Both the position numbers and the translations under genes were made by a program. From DASUFH01 sp036274645 (GTDB lineage Bacteria > Acidobacteriota > Terriglobia > 20CM-2-55-15): 15,272 nt of DNA. The notes under the pieces were generated by a model, which saw nothing but the letters and a program-made list of their open reading frames with translations, was not told where the DNA came from and ran no database searches. Below are positions 13,451 through 15,272 of this stretch, in pieces. Positions within the stretch are counted from its first letter, which is position 1, and the number at the start of each line of letters is the position of its first letter. The stretch lies in NCBI GenBank assembly GCA_036274645.1, contig DASUFH010000320.1, positions 1-15,272 of the forward strand, read 5' to 3'.

Positions 13451-14176
13451 TCACATGTTCCGCGCCACGACCGTCACGCCGGTGATCGCATGCTTCTCGA
13501 CGAGCGTCTTCAGGAGACCGGACGATTGGATGTCCGCGACGAACTCATCGAGATATGCGACGGCCGATTTGCGGCCCGCCGGCGCGCCAATCGCCTGCTG
13601 GACGGCCGTGAACGCGTCGTCCAGCACCCGAGTTCCGGGATGAGCCCTGGCCACGTCCAGCAGCATCGGCCGGATGCCCGCCAGCGCGTCCAGATTGTCT
13701 CTGAAGAACAGGTCGGCGGACGCGGGAGGACCTGCCGCGCGGACGAGCCGGGCGCGCCGGATATTCCGTGTCAGGTAGAGATCGTAGGCGCTCTTTTCGC
13801 TCAGCGCGATCCGGATGCCATCCTGATCGACATCCGCCACACTCTTCAGCGCGGAGCCGTCCGGAACGAGATACGTCGAATCGATGGCCAGATATGGCGC
13901 GGTGAACGCGATTTCCCCGGCGCGCGCCGGGTCGGCAGCCAGAAAGGCCACGTCCCACGCGCCGGCCCGCGCGCCGTCGGCCATGGGTCCGGCCGCGTCA
14001 TAGATGATCGGATCGAGATCCGCGCCGAGGCGCCGGGCCAGTTCGGTGGCCAGATCCACCGCAATACCCGACAGAACACCATCGACGCTCCGCCTGGCCA
14101 GGACCGTATTCCCCAGATTGATGCCCGCCCGAAGCTTTCCTTTCGGCGTCAGTTCCAGACGCGCAGCGGATGACAT
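13451..14176 (-). CDS. Solute-binding protein family 3, no signal peptide
   Basis: The 241 residues form one SBP_bac_3 fold of the kind that binds amino acids for ABC importers. Segments GKLRAGINLGN (13-23), GVLSGIAVDLATELARRLGA (about 33-52), WDVAFLAADPARAGEIAFTAPYL (about 74-96) and IALSEKSAYDLYLTR follow the family pattern. Unlike normal members it begins directly at the fold (MSSAARLELTPKGKLRAG), with no signal peptide or lipobox and no permease or ATPase beside it, so the product may stay in the cytoplasm. The ATG at 14176 is well supported by GGAGGT nine bases upstream. Its start codon overlaps the candidate -35 box of the divergent gene. Confidence 0.88.
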   Translation of the reverse strand: MSSAARLELTPKGKLRAGINLGNTVLARRSVDGVLSGIAVDLATELARRLGADLDPIIYDAAGPMADGARAGAWDVAFLAADPARAGEIAFTAPYLAIDSTYLVPDGSALKSVADVDQDGIRIALSEKSAYDLYLTRNIRRARLVRAAGPPASADLFFRDNLDALAGIRPMLLDVARAHPGTRVLDDAFTAVQQAIGAPAGRKSAVAYLDEFVADIQSSGLLKTLVEKHAITGVTVVARNM

Positions 14177-14199
14177 TGGATTCCGACCTCCAGTAAGAT
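14170..14199 (+). promoter_or_regulatory. Candidate promoter overlapping the divergent start codon
   Basis: ATGACA (14170-14175) and TAAGAT (14194-14199) are 18 bases apart and match the -35 and -10 consensus at five and four of six positions. Transcription would start near 14206, only about three bases before the ATG of the ABM gene, so its mRNA may be almost leaderless; that gene indeed has no clear ribosome-binding site. The -35 box lies on the start codon of the minus-strand gene. Confidence 0.45.
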
Positions 14200-14208
14200 G
14201 AGCGCCCC

Positions 14209-14817
14209 ATGATTCACGTTGTCACTTATATAGAGGTTGTAACGCGTTCCACAAGTGAAGCCGGCACCCTTCTTGAGGTGTACCGCAAGAATTCCAGCAG
14301 AGCGCCCGGACTCCTCGGCGGGGGAACGCTCCGGGAAAACCACCGGCAGAATCGCTTTGCCGTGATTGAAACGTGGGACGAGGAAGCCGCGTTTCTTGCC
14401 AATGAGAGCAGCGCGCCGACTGCGGAGCTGCGCTTCCGGTTGAAAGAGATGGAGCTGGCGCCCCAGGACCAGCGTGTTCACCAGACCTTTTCGGTGGCGG
14501 CTCCGAAAGCGGAGACCAGCGCGCTCCTCGTGGTAACGCACGTGGACGTGCCTCCGCCGCGACGGGAGGAAACGGAAGTTCTCCTTCGGCGGCTGGCGGA
14601 GGAGAGCCGTCGTGATCCGGGAAACACCGTCTACGACATCTTCCAGCAGAATGCTCCGCGCGCCAATCACTTCACCCTCGTTGCCGGGTGGACGAGCCCG
14701 GAAGCGTTCGCGTTGCACGAAGCGCAGCCGCACACGCGCCTCATCCGCGCATCGCTCGGCCCGATGCTTGGGGCTCCGTATGACGATCGTCTGTATACGC
14801 CCGCGCCGCGAACTTGA
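14209..14817 (+). CDS. Two-domain ABM (antibiotic biosynthesis monooxygenase-like) protein
   Basis: The 202 residues contain two tandem ferredoxin-like domains of the ABM superfamily. The first is about residues 1-95 (MIHVVTYIEV ... FAVIETWDEEAAFLANES). The second is about 103-200 (SALLVVTHVDVP ... FTLVAGWTSPEAFALHEAQP). Both show the family's opening strand, long helix, and aromatic-W-x(3-5)-F-x-x-H/N ending. ABM members include heme-degrading and quinone-forming enzymes as well as proteins of unknown substrate, so function is left open. No signal peptide is present, so it should be cytoplasmic. It diverges from the solute-binding gene across only 32 bases. Confidence 0.85.
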   Translation: MIHVVTYIEVVTRSTSEAGTLLEVYRKNSSRAPGLLGGGTLRENHRQNRFAVIETWDEEAAFLANESSAPTAELRFRLKEMELAPQDQRVHQTFSVAAPKAETSALLVVTHVDVPPPRREETEVLLRRLAEESRRDPGNTVYDIFQQNAPRANHFTLVAGWTSPEAFALHEAQPHTRLIRASLGPMLGAPYDDRLYTPAPRT

Positions 14818-14824
14818 AACATTC

Positions 14825-14957
14825 CGGGTCCCCGCCCGCTTGCAGGGGCGGTCTATGACCGCCCGACCTTTCAGACTGGGAATCTCTCCGATTTGACAGA
14901 AGTCATCCTGAAACGCTGGGCGGTCATAGACCGCCCCTACAGGCAGGCGGGAATGAG
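14825..14957. repeat. Second inverted pair of dispersed palindromic repeats
   Basis: The copy at 14825-14865 (core GGGCGGTCTATGACCGCCC at 14846-14864) and the copy at 14918-14957 (core at 14918-14936, then CTACAGGCAGGCGGGA) face each other around a 52-base spacer. They belong to the same family as the pair at 5523-5627 and again lie directly behind a gene, here eight bases past the ABM stop. Reading frames through them give the recurring nonsense peptide GAVYDRP, which is not a gene product. Confidence 0.87.
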
Positions 14958-15000
14958 AATCACCGATGTGCCCTCGCGCTCGCATGATGTAAGATGCGGG

Positions 15001-15018
15001 CGTTGCAGAAGCGCAACG
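15001..15018 (+). promoter_or_regulatory. Small leader hairpin before last gene
   Basis: CGTTGC (15001-15006) can pair with GCAACG (15013-15018) around a 6-base loop. It lies just after a possible -10 box TAAGAT (14990-14995; no convincing -35), so it would sit at the 5' end of the leader of the gene at 15047. It may protect the message, but nothing proves a regulatory role. Confidence 0.3.
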
Positions 15019-15046
15019 ATCAACAATCCATTATTCAGGGACACCA

Positions 15047-15272
15047 ATGACGAAGAGCGCATCTTTCTTCATGGCAGTACTTTTGGCCGCTGCCGGAGCA
15101 ACATTTGTGGCGGCGGCGCAAACGCCCATTGCGGTTCGCTATACCGCAACGACGGATAACGTCGGCATGCGCGACTCCATACGTGTGGAGTTGTTCCGCT
15201 GGTCCACGGACCAGGAACGACAGGAATTGCTTGCCGCCTGGAACGTTGCGGCGCCTCCGGCGCCCACCCCCG
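15047..15272 (+). CDS. Exported protein of unknown function, cut by window end
   Basis: Only the first 75 codons are present. They encode a signal peptide (MTKSASFFMAVLLAAAGATF, cleavage likely after VAAA-QT, about 24) and the start of a domain reading RYTATTDNVGMRDSIRVELF, then RWSTDQERQELLAAWN. The RWSTD.ER..L..AW pattern seems familiar from uncharacterised exported proteins of acidobacteria, but I cannot name a function. AGGGA lies five bases before the ATG, supporting the start. Confidence 0.75.
   Translation, partial: MTKSASFFMAVLLAAAGATFVAAAQTPIAVRYTATTDNVGMRDSIRVELFRWSTDQERQELLAAWNVAAPPAPTP

Noticed and set aside
14149..14985. 278-residue minus-strand frame containing VGAVYDRP and AVIDRP
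   Set aside because: It runs through the palindromic repeats and the antisense of the ABM gene, and the peptide is a by-product of the repeat core.

Overview
The window looks like a chromosomal segment from a GC-rich Gram-negative bacterium, most likely an acidobacterium (Bryobacterales/Solibacter-like). That placement is inference from three things: the run DUF177-rpmF-plsX-fabD-acpP-fabF, an outer-membrane barrel protein beside a periplasmic metal-binding protein, and several families of palindromic repeats between genes. No rRNA, tRNA, CRISPR array, phage gene or transposase was found.

Layout. Positions 1-233 are a non-coding edge with a perfect 20-bp hairpin. From 5445 down to 234 on the minus strand runs one probable operon: a membrane-anchored TPR protein (YfgM-like), a DUF177/YceD zinc-ribbon protein, ribosomal protein L32 (rpmF), phosphate acyltransferase (plsX), malonyl-CoA:ACP transacylase (fabD), acyl carrier protein (acpP) and ketoacyl-ACP synthase II (fabF). 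Genes from the TPR protein to fabD are tightly packed, including a one-base stop/start overlap. The acpP-fabF gap is an exception: it is filled by four tandem copies of the 3' end of acpP, the most unusual structure in the window. fabH and fabG, frequent members of such clusters, are absent.

Next come a small exported protein of unknown function (minus, 5668-6060) and a divergent 599-residue exported helical-repeat protein (plus, 6364-8163). The latter converges on a minus-strand metal-uptake cassette (11582 down to 8260): a small exported protein with a His/Cys metal-binding look, an outer-membrane barrel protein, a ZnuA-like metal-binding protein and a ZnuB-like permease. The ATPase that must power this ABC transporter is not encoded here. 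Its partner end is a long hairpin that overlaps the permease stop codon.

On the plus strand, divergent from the metal cassette, is argG (argininosuccinate synthase, GTG start, 447 residues, very close to the E. coli type). It is followed by a 30-bp-arm hairpin. A family-3 solute-binding protein without a signal peptide (minus) and a two-domain ABM monooxygenase-like protein (plus) then diverge from a 32-base gap. A candidate near-leaderless promoter for the ABM gene overlaps the start codon of its neighbour. The window ends in repeats and the first 75 codons of an exported protein of unknown function.

I did not find a clear new defence or mobile system. The best leads are the acpP-derived tandem array, the ATPase-less metal-uptake cassette with its small His/Cys protein, and the palindromic repeat family.
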